Below, piece after piece: positions 1 to 5,793 of a DNA stretch of 6,900 bases (position 1 is the first letter of the stretch; each line of letters starts with the position of its first letter). Made by a program: the position numbers and the translations under genes. The notes below the pieces were generated by a model. It saw nothing but the letters and a program-made list of their open reading frames with translations, did not search any database and was not told where the DNA came from. Source of the DNA: Colivivens sp963594655 (lineage in GTDB: Bacteria; Bacteroidota; Bacteroidia; Bacteroidales; Bacteroidaceae); the NCBI GenBank assembly GCA_963594655.1, contig CAVBFD010000062.1, forward strand, positions 1 to 6,900, given 5' to 3'.

Positions 1-21
1 GGCCAACTGAGCTAAAGAGGC
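1..21 (-). tRNA. 5' end of a tRNA, probably tRNA-Thr (partial, cut by the window edge)
   Basis: Read on the minus strand, the first bases are GCCTCTT-TA-GCTC-AGTTGGCC. This is a tRNA 5' half: a 7-base acceptor strand, TA at positions 8-9, a D-stem strand GCTC and a D-loop with GG. The anticodon lies outside the window, so identity is not visible. I infer tRNA-Thr because this start matches my memory of Bacteroidales tRNA-Thr, and because a tRNA-Thr/tRNA cluster leading to tuf commonly follows rpsU-xerC-hpf in that order. The tRNA-Thr identity is moderately sure; the call that this is a tRNA is firmer. Confidence 0.8.
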
Positions 22-63
22 TTGAAGAATCCCGTGCGAAATGCATCACACGGAAAACGGCTG

Positions 64-93
64 CAAATTTAGTCAAAAGTTTTTACACACAAA
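64..93 (-). promoter_or_regulatory. Bacteroidota-type promoter for the tRNA transcript
   Basis: The minus strand has TAAATTTG (64-71), an exact match to the -7 consensus TAnnTTTG. It is preceded 18 bp upstream by TTTG (90-93) as the -33 element. Transcription would start near position 57, giving a leader of about 36 bases before the tRNA 5' end at 21. The leader contains a short inverted repeat, CCGTG (32-36) with CACGG (49-53). The tRNA cluster therefore appears to have its own promoter rather than depending on hpf read-through. Confidence 0.6.
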
Positions 94-101
94 ACTTTTT
101 G
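74..101 (-). terminator. AT-rich hairpin just after hpf, possible weak terminator
   Basis: CAAAAGTTTT (74-83) pairs with AAAACTTTTTG (91-101), with one bulged base and a 7-base loop. It begins about 12 bases beyond the hpf stop. On the minus strand no run of T follows the stem, so termination would be weak. It overlaps the -33 box of the tRNA promoter, so the same bases serve two possible purposes. Confidence 0.35.
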
Positions 102-112
102 AGCGTCTTTTT

Positions 113-412
113 TTACTTTTGGCTCTGTTTTTCCTTGTATTTATCCAGTTGTCGCTCGATTGCGGATAAACTTTGCGTGATTGCTTCTTCAAAAGAGTCA
201 GCTTGCTTTTCCACGAAAACCTCGTCACCCGGAAGCGAAACAACGATGCTTACCTCCTTGTTCTGGGCAGTAGCAGGCTTGACCACCTTCAATGACACCT
301 CTACCTTTCTGATATTGTCACAGTACCTATCCAGCTTTCCTACTTTCTTCTGGATAAACTCATGCAACTTGTCCGTTGCGTCAAACTTGATTGCTTTTAC
401 TTCTACTTCCAT
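113..412 (-). CDS. hpf: Ribosome hibernation-promoting factor, short form (HPF/RaiA family)
   Basis: This 99-residue protein has the length and pattern of short HPF/YfiA proteins: an N-terminal beta strand (MEVEVKAIKF), the helix with KKVGKLDRY (about 22-30), further strands (VEVSLKVV, EVSIVVSLPG) and a final helix with DSFEEAI (about 72-78) and a lysine-rich tail. There is no C-terminal dimerisation domain of the long form. Family members bind the 30S decoding region in stationary phase and stabilise inactive ribosomes. The start lies 13 bases after the xerC stop, so it is probably co-transcribed with xerC. TAGGACT lies directly before the ATG, with no clear Shine-Dalgarno. The order rpsU-xerC-hpf is usual in Bacteroidales. 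Confidence 0.95.
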   Translation of the reverse strand: MEVEVKAIKFDATDKLHEFIQKKVGKLDRYCDNIRKVEVSLKVVKPATAQNKEVSIVVSLPGDEVFVEKQADSFEEAITQSLSAIERQLDKYKEKQSQK

Positions 413-425
413 AGTCCTATTGTTT

Positions 426-1310
426 TTATGAACGCGGATGCGCGTTCCGGTAAGTCTTTTTCAGTTCCTCGAACGACACATGTGTGTAAATCTGCGTCGC
501 GTTGAGACTCGCATGACCGAGCAGCTTCTGAATGGACGACAAGTCCGCATCATGGTTAAGCATGGCTGTAGCGAACGTGTGCCTCAGCACATGTGGGCTT
601 CTTTTCTGTTGGGTGGTGACCTTCGACAGGCACTCCTTCACAATCTGACCCACCTTGCCTTCCGACAGATACTTGCCTCTGGTGTCGATGAAGAACTTCT
701 CGAATCCCCTGCCGAACTCATTGAACCTCGACTCCAGGTATTCCCTCACGCAGTCTTCCAGTTCTTTGCCGAACGGTATAATCCGCTGTTTGTTCCTCTT
801 TCCCGTCACCTTGATTTGCCTGTTCACGAAGTCTATGTCCTTGTCTTCCAGACCGAGCAGTTCCGCCCGTCTTATACCTGTCAGATAAAGTGTCAGGACA
901 ACCGTCTTGTTCAGCACCCCCGCATAGGACTTGTCCTCTTCCAGCAGGTCAATCAGCAGATCCATCTCTTTCTCTCTGATGAACACTGGCAGGACCTTTT
1001 CTTTCTTAGGTCCGGTGATGCGGGTCATCGGGTTCACTTTCAGTTCCCTGATTTTAATCAAGTAGTGATAGAACGACCTTAGCGTACTGAGTTTCCTGTT
1101 CACCGACGCACTTTTCATCTTCTGCTCGTCGAGCAGATAAACCATCCACTCTCTGACAACCGACTCGTCCACCGACGTCCATGTCACTCCTTCATGCAGA
1201 CTTTCAAAGAACCTTTCAAACTCAGTCAGATCCGTGCCGTAACTGACGATGGTCTGGTCCGAGCAGTTCTTTTCAGACTTGAAGTACTCCAAGAATTTCT
1301 CCTTCAGCAT
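426..1310 (-). CDS. xerC: Tyrosine recombinase of the XerC/XerD family
   Basis: The protein has 294 residues, the usual Xer length. Residues 1-90 form the SAM-like core-binding domain. The catalytic domain follows and carries the full active site: R147 in TGIRRAEL, K171 in TGKRNKQR, H240 and R243 in SPHVLRHTFA, H266 in LLGHASL and the nucleophile Y275 in QIYTH. The spacing of these residues matches E. coli XerD. Xer recombinases resolve chromosome dimers at dif and are also used by some mobile elements. The location between rpsU and hpf marks this as the chromosomal housekeeping copy, although XerC and XerD cannot be separated firmly by eye. I see no dif-like site in the window. The start MLKEKFLEYF fits the family N-terminus, and a promoter-like site lies just upstream. 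Confidence 0.93.
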   Translation of the reverse strand: MLKEKFLEYFKSEKNCSDQTIVSYGTDLTEFERFFESLHEGVTWTSVDESVVREWMVYLLDEQKMKSASVNRKLSTLRSFYHYLIKIRELKVNPMTRITGPKKEKVLPVFIREKEMDLLIDLLEEDKSYAGVLNKTVVLTLYLTGIRRAELLGLEDKDIDFVNRQIKVTGKRNKQRIIPFGKELEDCVREYLESRFNEFGRGFEKFFIDTRGKYLSEGKVGQIVKECLSKVTTQQKRSPHVLRHTFATAMLNHDADLSSIQKLLGHASLNATQIYTHVSFEELKKTYRNAHPRS

Positions 1311-1333
1311 AACCCGGTTCTTTATTTCGGGGA

Positions 1334-1365
1334 CTAATTTAGGGGATTATCTTGGAACAACCAAA
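1334..1365 (-). promoter_or_regulatory. Possible promoter for xerC-hpf
   Basis: On the minus strand TTTG (1362-1365) is followed after 20 bp by TAAATTAG (1334-1341). This differs by one base from TAnnTTTG. Transcription would start about 15-20 bases before the xerC ATG. It lies in the 102-bp gap after rpsU, so xerC-hpf could be transcribed both from here and by read-through from rpsU. The imperfect -7 box keeps confidence low. Confidence 0.35.
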
Positions 1366-1412
1366 TTTTCAACGCTCTTTTTCTCGTTTTTAACTCTTTG
1401 TGGCGTCAACCC

Positions 1413-1604
1413 TTATTCTTCAGCTGAGTGAAGCTTGTTGACATAGATGGCGTGCTGCATCTTCACACGCTTCACTACAGATGGTTTCTCATACTGCTTG
1501 CGTGTTCTCACTTCCTTGATGACGCCGGTCTTTTCAGACTTTCTCTTGAATCTCTTGAGAGCTCTCTCGATGTTCTCGCCTTCCTTAACAGGTACGATAA
1601 TCAT
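1413..1604 (-). CDS. rpsU: 30S ribosomal protein bS21
   Basis: This 63-residue, strongly basic protein begins MIIVPVKEGENIERALKRFKR, a hallmark of Bacteroidota bS21, and continues with KTGVIKEVR and EKPSVVKRVK. bS21 sits near the 3' end of 16S rRNA on the 30S platform. In Bacteroidota it belongs, with bS6 and bS18, to the pocket that hides the anti-Shine-Dalgarno sequence. The bases before the ATG (AAAAAGTAAGATTC) contain no Shine-Dalgarno, unlike reports from Flavobacteriia where rpsU carries a strong one. A good promoter lies upstream. The gap of 102 bp to xerC holds a second possible promoter and no clear terminator. Confidence 0.97.
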   Translation of the reverse strand: MIIVPVKEGENIERALKRFKRKSEKTGVIKEVRTRKQYEKPSVVKRVKMQHAIYVNKLHSAEE

Positions 1605-1672
1605 GAATCTTACTTTTTAGTTACGTTTAATGAATTAAGTGGTTTATACACGGGTTCTCACCCATTGGGCGG

Positions 1673-1702
1673 CAAAGGTACGACTATTTCAGCAAACGGC
1701 AA
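1673..1702 (-). promoter_or_regulatory. Bacteroidota-type promoter for rpsU
   Basis: The minus strand carries TACCTTTG (1673-1680), an exact TAnnTTTG -7 box followed by CCGCC, a context common before Bacteroidales housekeeping genes. A partial -33 box TTG (1700-1702) lies 19 bp upstream. The inferred start of transcription is near 1667, giving a leader of roughly 60 bases before rpsU. Confidence 0.6.
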
Positions 1703-1756
1703 TGAAGTTTTACCGTTTTTTCACCCGGCAGCCCCTACACCTTATTATATTATAAG

Positions 1757-1791
1757 AGAGAGTCCCGAGATTGCAATCTCCGGGACTCTCT
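1757..1791 (-). terminator. Hairpin terminator after trpB2
   Basis: AGAGAGTCCCG (1757-1767) pairs perfectly with CGGGACTCTCT (1781-1791). An inner AGATT/AATCT stem extends it, with a single bulged C at 1780. On the minus strand it comes about 23 bases after the trpB2 stop and is followed by an AT-rich tract (TTATAATATAATAA) rather than a pure T run. The very stable stem separates trpB2 from the rpsU transcription unit. Confidence 0.7.
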
Positions 1792-1814
1792 TTCACTGCG
1801 TTTCCCGTCGGGTG

Positions 1815-3188
1815 TCATTCCACCTTCGGGAGCTTCGCCAGACTCTCGGCGATCTGCTCGTCTGTTGGGATGGAATCCGACATAGTTTTGTCGTTGAACT
1901 GCTGATAAGCCACAAGGTCGAAGTAGCCCGTACCGGTAAGTCCGAAGACTATGTTCTTAGCCTCACCTGTCTCCTTGCACTTCAACGCCTCGTCGATCGC
2001 CACCTTGATGGCGTGGCTGCTCTCAGGCGCCGGCAAGATACCTTCCACACGAGCGAACTGCTCCGCAGCCTCGAACACAGAGGTCTGTTCCACTGCCCTC
2101 GCCTCGAACACTCCGTCAGCGTACAACTGGGAGAGAACCGTACTCATTCCGTGGAAGCGGAGACCGCCGGCATGGCTTGGGGACGGCATGAACTGACTTC
2201 CGAGGGTGTACATCTTGGCCAACGGACAAATCATGCCTGTGTCGCAGAAGTCATAAGCGAACTTGCCGCGGGTGAAACTCGGGCATGAAGTCGGTTCTAC
2301 GGCGATGATTTTATAGTCGCTCTCCCCACGAAGCATCTCTCCGATGAACGGAGTAGCCAGTCCGCCGAGGTTAGAACCTCCACCGGCGCAACCGATGATG
2401 ATGTCCGGCTTCACGTTCAGTTTCTGAAGAGCCTTCTGGGTCTCCAGACCGATGATGGTCTGATGGAGCAGCACCTGGTTGAGTACTGAACCCAACTCGT
2501 ACCTGTAACCCTCATGGGTCACAGCCGCCTCCACTGCCTCAGAGATGGCGCAGCCGAGAGAACCTGTTGTTCCCGGGTGTTCAGCCAGTATCTTGCGTCC
2601 CACGGCGGTGGTGTCACTTGGGGAAGGGGTCACCTGCGCCCCGTAAGTCCTCATGACCTCACGGCGGAACGGCTTCTGCTCGTACGACACCTTCACCATG
2701 TAGACCTTACAGTCGAGGCCAAAGAAGGAGCAGGCCATACTGAGGGCTGTACCCCACTGTCCCGCGCCGGTCTCGGTGGTCACACCCTTGAGTCCCTGCT
2801 GCTTCGCGTAGTACGCCTGTGCGATTGCGGAGTTGAGCTTGTGGCTGCCAGAGGTGTTGTTGCCCTCAAACTTATAGTAGATGTGGGCAGGAGTGCCGAG
2901 AGCCTCCTCAAGGAAATAAGCCCTTACGAGGGGCGACGGACGGTACATCTTGTAGAAGTTAAGCACTTCCTCCGGGATGTCAATCCATTTGGTCGTATCG
3001 TCGAGTTCCTGCTTCACCAGTTCCTTGCAGAATATAGGTTCGAGTTCTTCCGGTGTGAGGGGCTTGCCTGTACCCGGATTGAGCAGCGGTGCCGGTTTTG
3101 TCTTCATGTCGGCGCGCACGTTATACCATTGGGTAGGGATTTCGTCCTCCGCCAGGTACGTCTTGTAGGGAATATTCTTTTCTTCCAT
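1815..3188 (-). CDS. trpB: Tryptophan synthase beta-like protein, TrpB2 type (PLP-dependent)
   Basis: The 457-residue protein is longer than standard TrpB (about 400) and has the TrpB2 features: the N-terminal IPTQWYN segment, PSPLVRA, and an insert-rich C-terminus. The PLP lysine is K117 in SGSHKLN. The catalytic Glu is E139 in ETGAGQWG. The phosphate-binding loop GGGSN lies at about 269-273. The family condenses indole with serine to tryptophan; TrpB2 enzymes without a TrpA partner are thought to salvage indole. No trpA lies nearby. I chose the ATG at 3188, because an upstream ATG at 3281 would place a consensus promoter inside the coding sequence and adds 31 residues (starting MSELINPKRL) that I do not recognise as part of the family. 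The gene ends just before a strong hairpin. Confidence 0.95.
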   Translation of the reverse strand: MEEKNIPYKTYLAEDEIPTQWYNVRADMKTKPAPLLNPGTGKPLTPEELEPIFCKELVKQELDDTTKWIDIPEEVLNFYKMYRPSPLVRAYFLEEALGTPAHIYYKFEGNNTSGSHKLNSAIAQAYYAKQQGLKGVTTETGAGQWGTALSMACSFFGLDCKVYMVKVSYEQKPFRREVMRTYGAQVTPSPSDTTAVGRKILAEHPGTTGSLGCAISEAVEAAVTHEGYRYELGSVLNQVLLHQTIIGLETQKALQKLNVKPDIIIGCAGGGSNLGGLATPFIGEMLRGESDYKIIAVEPTSCPSFTRGKFAYDFCDTGMICPLAKMYTLGSQFMPSPSHAGGLRFHGMSTVLSQLYADGVFEARAVEQTSVFEAAEQFARVEGILPAPESSHAIKVAIDEALKCKETGEAKNIVFGLTGTGYFDLVAYQQFNDKTMSDSIPTDEQIAESLAKLPKVE

Positions 3189-3223
3189 TGCTTGTATTGA
3201 GTATGTTTTATTTGGTTTATATG

Positions 3224-3255
3224 CAAAGTTATGAAATATAAATTGCCCGGGCAAA
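3224..3255 (-). promoter_or_regulatory. Consensus promoter for trpB2, with a palindrome over its -33 box
   Basis: TTTG (3252-3255) is followed after 20 bp by TAACTTTG (3224-3231) on the minus strand, an exact match to the Bacteroidota housekeeping promoter. Transcription should start around 3217, leaving a leader of about 30 bases before the ATG at 3188. A perfect 12-bp palindrome, TTGCCCGGGCAA (3243-3254), occupies the -33 box and part of the spacer and could be an operator. The promoter lies wholly in the gap after the DUF3109 stop. Confidence 0.75.
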
Positions 3256-3273
3256 CGTTTTGGGTTTATTAAC

Positions 3274-3855
3274 TCAGACATACCCGGCTTTCTTCAACTC
3301 CTGTGCCACAAGGTGACATTCCTGCCACCACTCCATGCCAAACCTGCGCACAAGAGGGTCTTTCAGGAACTCGTACAGTGGCATACCTATCTTGTCGCCA
3401 AGCGCACAGGCGCAACTACAGATGTCCCACCTGTCGTAGTTCAGTCCCACAGTGTCGCCCATCGTCTTGACCCTCACCGGGTAGAGGTGGCACGAGACCG
3501 GTTTCTGGAACTTTATCCGTCCTTCCCTGTACGCCTTGTCAAGCACACAGTAGCACACCCCCTTGTCGTCGTGGTTGGCGAACACACAGTCCCTGCCGTC
3601 CACGATGCTTGTCACCAGTTCACCCGACGGGTCGGAGTACACCGCCCCGTCCTTCTCTATCACCCTCCTCGCCTGTGGAGTCAGTTCGTCCCACACGGTG
3701 TCGAGGGCCGCCTCCATCTCCGCTATCTCATCCGTCTCCACCGGCGCGCCCGCGTCCCCCTCCTCGCAGCAACAGCCCTTGCATGTGGGCAAGTCACAGC
3801 AGAAACGCTTGGAGAACAGTTCAAGCGACACCAGGATTCCTTGTATCTCAATCAT
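3274..3855 (-). CDS. DUF3109 family cysteine-rich protein, putative metal binding
   Basis: The 193-residue protein has 14 cysteines in clusters: C19 and C20, C25, and C28-C30 in the pattern FCCDLPTCKGCCCEEGDAGAP, then C90, C101 and C103, C122 in KPVSCHLYPVR, and C146, C148 and C150 in DICSCAC. This matches DUF3109 (formerly UPF0153), a family related to YkgJ-type zinc/iron-chelating proteins. The biochemical function is unknown. There is no signal peptide or membrane segment, so it is likely cytoplasmic. It begins 26 bp after the DUF4435 stop with AAGGA eight bases before the ATG (3864-3868), and no promoter is evident in that gap, which suggests co-transcription with the two upstream genes. 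Its link to the ATPase/DUF4435 pair could be functional or just positional. Confidence 0.9.
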   Translation of the reverse strand: MIEIQGILVSLELFSKRFCCDLPTCKGCCCEEGDAGAPVETDEIAEMEAALDTVWDELTPQARRVIEKDGAVYSDPSGELVTSIVDGRDCVFANHDDKGVCYCVLDKAYREGRIKFQKPVSCHLYPVRVKTMGDTVGLNYDRWDICSCACALGDKIGMPLYEFLKDPLVRRFGMEWWQECHLVAQELKKAGYV

Positions 3856-3881
3856 TGCAGTTGTCCTTAATTCAATCCATA

Positions 3882-4883
3882 TCAGTTGACTATCTTAGCC
3901 AACAGTTCCGTTATACTTTGTCGCAGTTGCTGATACTGCGGCAGGTTCTTGTAGCCCGTGTTGCGTCTCAGCATCTGTTCGAGGTCAGTCATGCTGTGCT
4001 GGTAGCTCGACAGTTCATTGTTCATCTGTTGCCTGTGTTCGGCGAGCCTCATGATTTCCTTCTCGCGCGACTTGCGCAGTCCGATGCACACCGGTTCCAT
4101 CACACGCATCACTATATTGTCCTTCAGATGGTGGCCCTGCACATAGAGGTACGTGTTGTCGGGCGTGAGTCCCAGTTCCTCCAGTTCCTTCTTCAGCGGT
4201 CCCAACTTGCCCTTCGCCTCGGGATAGTTGCGCTGTAGCCACGCAATCTTGCGGTTCACCTCCTTCTTCAGTCGTTCCAGTGCCTCCTCGGGGTTGTTCA
4301 CGTTCAGTTTCTGCATCATCGTGATGTTACAGAACGCAGTGAGGGGAAACTCGTTTCCACGGTTGTTCCTGCAGAACCACATCGACCACACGAACAGGTC
4401 GTATATGGTGCGCGAGTAAGCCTGGAGAAACGCCACGAAGTCGAACACCTGCCTGTCGTTGAGTGTGGTCATCACGCACACGTTGTGGAGACTCCCGGCA
4501 CAACACTGGTAATTCTCTATGGCATATACAAAAGTGTGTATGACGTAGGGGTTGTCGAGCATCGACCTGCTGGCGGCTGTGTGTCCCTGCATGAGGTAGT
4601 CATAGTCCGCGTCCACACACGCTATCATACTTGTGCCAAGTCCCTTGCCCAGATGGTTCACCATCGCCGACTTCTTGCCCCTCGACAGGTTGGTGCGTGA
4701 GGGCAGCACAATCTCGAAACCCACGGAGTCGGTCTCGAACTCAGCCAGCACGTCCCTCCAGAAGAATATGTCGTCGTAGCTCTCCACATAGACAATCACC
4801 TTATTCTTCTTCCACTTCGGGCGCATATGGTTGGCTGCCTCGAAGTACCTTGAGTTGACGTTCTCTACTAATCTCTTTGGCAT
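3882..4883 (-). CDS. DUF4435 (TOPRIM-like) protein, AriB/PARIS-effector-like
   Basis: In this 333-residue protein the N-terminal part looks like the TOPRIM-type fold of DUF4435. The strand VIVYVES carries E34 and is followed by DDIFFWRDVL. A second strand, MIACVDADYDYL, carries D91 and D93 (DxD). YAIENY (120-125) is a further conserved-looking motif. TOPRIM enzymes use such Glu and DxD residues to bind Mg and cut or join nucleic acid. A middle region holds charged helices (about 199-237), then YVQGHHLKDNIVM (247-259). Residues about 270-333 look helical or coiled coil. The start lies one base after the ATPase stop, with AAGGA inside the ATPase end. In the PARIS defence system the DUF4435 protein AriB is the toxic nuclease held by an ATPase, so the same role is plausible here but unproven. 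Confidence 0.88.
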   Translation of the reverse strand: MPKRLVENVNSRYFEAANHMRPKWKKNKVIVYVESYDDIFFWRDVLAEFETDSVGFEIVLPSRTNLSRGKKSAMVNHLGKGLGTSMIACVDADYDYLMQGHTAASRSMLDNPYVIHTFVYAIENYQCCAGSLHNVCVMTTLNDRQVFDFVAFLQAYSRTIYDLFVWSMWFCRNNRGNEFPLTAFCNITMMQKLNVNNPEEALERLKKEVNRKIAWLQRNYPEAKGKLGPLKKELEELGLTPDNTYLYVQGHHLKDNIVMRVMEPVCIGLRKSREKEIMRLAEHRQQMNNELSSYQHSMTDLEQMLRRNTGYKNLPQYQQLRQSITELLAKIVN

Positions 4884-4884
4884 C

Positions 4885-5715
4885 CTAATCCTTCACTGTG
4901 ACATCCTCCACTTCCGTGACAAGATCCATCCATCCGTTCATAATCAGCGCGGGTGAGTGTGTCGAGAGAATCACCTGCGCGTTCGGGTTCAGCTCCCTTA
5001 TCAGTCCCAGCAGCTCCTTCTGCCATTCCACATGCAGACTTATCTCGGGTTCGTCCATCAGGAGAGCGCAGTGGTCACCGTCCTCCACCAGCACGGTCAG
5101 CATGATGACCAGCATCTGCTTCTCGCCCGACGACAGTTGGTAGGGCGTGAGCGGTTCACCGTTTTGCAGGAACCGTATCTCGTTGCTCTTACGGTCAATC
5201 ACCTTGTCCGTGTCCTTGAACAGCTCGTCCATGATATTCTGGAACTTGGTCTTCGGCACGGACACTACCGCAGCCTTCATCTGGTCGTCCGCATCACCGC
5301 TGGTGAGCAGACCGATTATCTTGTTCCCTATGTTCACCTGATAGTCCAGATAGCGTTTCTGCAACTGGTAAATCTGCCAGTCGAGTTCTGTCCTCACGCT
5401 CGGTTCGGACAGCTTCTCGAACAGGCCGCTGTTGAGGAGCGGACGGTCGAACGACCGAATCACGTCGAACCTCATGAAGGTGGCGTCCTCCGGACAGAGT
5501 TTCACGGTGACGCCATCTGCCACCTCCCCGGCGTGCAGCTCACCGCTGTGCATCTGCTTCAGCATCTTCGCCGAGTAGTTGATGATGGTACTCTTGCCCA
5601 CGCCGTTTATACCGCTCAGGATGTTCACGTCCGGGTGCAGTTCCCACTTGATGTGCTTGCCTCCCTTCCACAGGGCCTTTATCTCTATGCTTTTTATGTA
5701 ATCCGCCTGTTTCAT
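4885..5715 (-). CDS. Compact ABC/AAA-type ATPase, partner of the DUF4435 protein
   Basis: This 276-residue protein shows a complete SMC/OLD-like ABC ATPase. It has Walker A GINGVGKST (35-43), the signature LSSGEKQ (194-200), Walker B CALLMDEPE (216-224) with catalytic E222, and the H-loop STHSP (251-255). About 150 residues lie between Walker A and the signature, partly helical, and there is no room for a long coiled-coil arm or a fused nuclease. It has no membrane segment, so it is not a transporter subunit in itself. It forms the first gene of a tight cluster; its stop is one base before the DUF4435 start. Such ATPases act as sensors or scaffolds for TOPRIM nucleases in PARIS and OLD/Gabija-like systems. 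A housekeeping DNA or RNA maintenance role cannot be excluded. GAAGG lies directly upstream of the ATG. Confidence 0.9.
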   Translation of the reverse strand: MKQADYIKSIEIKALWKGGKHIKWELHPDVNILSGINGVGKSTIINYSAKMLKQMHSGELHAGEVADGVTVKLCPEDATFMRFDVIRSFDRPLLNSGLFEKLSEPSVRTELDWQIYQLQKRYLDYQVNIGNKIIGLLTSGDADDQMKAAVVSVPKTKFQNIMDELFKDTDKVIDRKSNEIRFLQNGEPLTPYQLSSGEKQMLVIMLTVLVEDGDHCALLMDEPEISLHVEWQKELLGLIRELNPNAQVILSTHSPALIMNGWMDLVTEVEDVTVKD

Positions 5716-5720
5716 GCCTT

Positions 5721-5743
5721 CATACTTCTTGTATGCAAATTTA
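5721..5743 (-). promoter_or_regulatory. Probable promoter of the ATPase-DUF4435-DUF3109 cluster
   Basis: TAAATTTG (5736-5743) on the minus strand matches TAnnTTTG exactly and lies 20 bases before the ATPase ATG, so the leader would be only about 10-15 bases. I find no good TTTG at the expected -33 distance, which suggests a weak or activator-dependent promoter. Immediately downstream lies an inverted repeat, CATAC-N5-GTATG (5721-5735), covering the expected transcription start. Confidence 0.5.
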
Positions 5744-5793
5744 GCAAAAGATTATTGAAGTTGTCACTCCAACAGCGATAAATCTTCGGATTA

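Noticed and set aside
438..1082. Plus-strand open frame of 214 codons opposite xerC
   Set aside because: It is a shadow of the recombinase gene, whose complete catalytic residue set is on the minus strand.
1428..2288. Plus-strand open frame of 286 codons crossing rpsU, the intergenic hairpin and trpB2
   Set aside because: It runs through the rpsU promoter and the terminator hairpin and is antisense to two certain genes; the protein has no family features.
2514..3200. Plus-strand open frame of 228 codons opposite trpB2
   Set aside because: It is antisense to conserved TrpB2 coding sequence including the PLP lysine region and shows no domain.
3609..4238. Plus-strand open frame rich in Pro, Ser and Arg opposite DUF3109 and DUF4435
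   Set aside because: Low-complexity composition comes from codon bias of the opposite strand; it spans two genes and their spacer.
4957..5781. Long plus-strand open frame (274 codons) opposite the ATPase gene
   Set aside because: The product is rich in His, Leu, Val and Arg, as expected of an antisense shadow, and has no recognisable domain. The minus strand encodes all ABC ATPase motifs.
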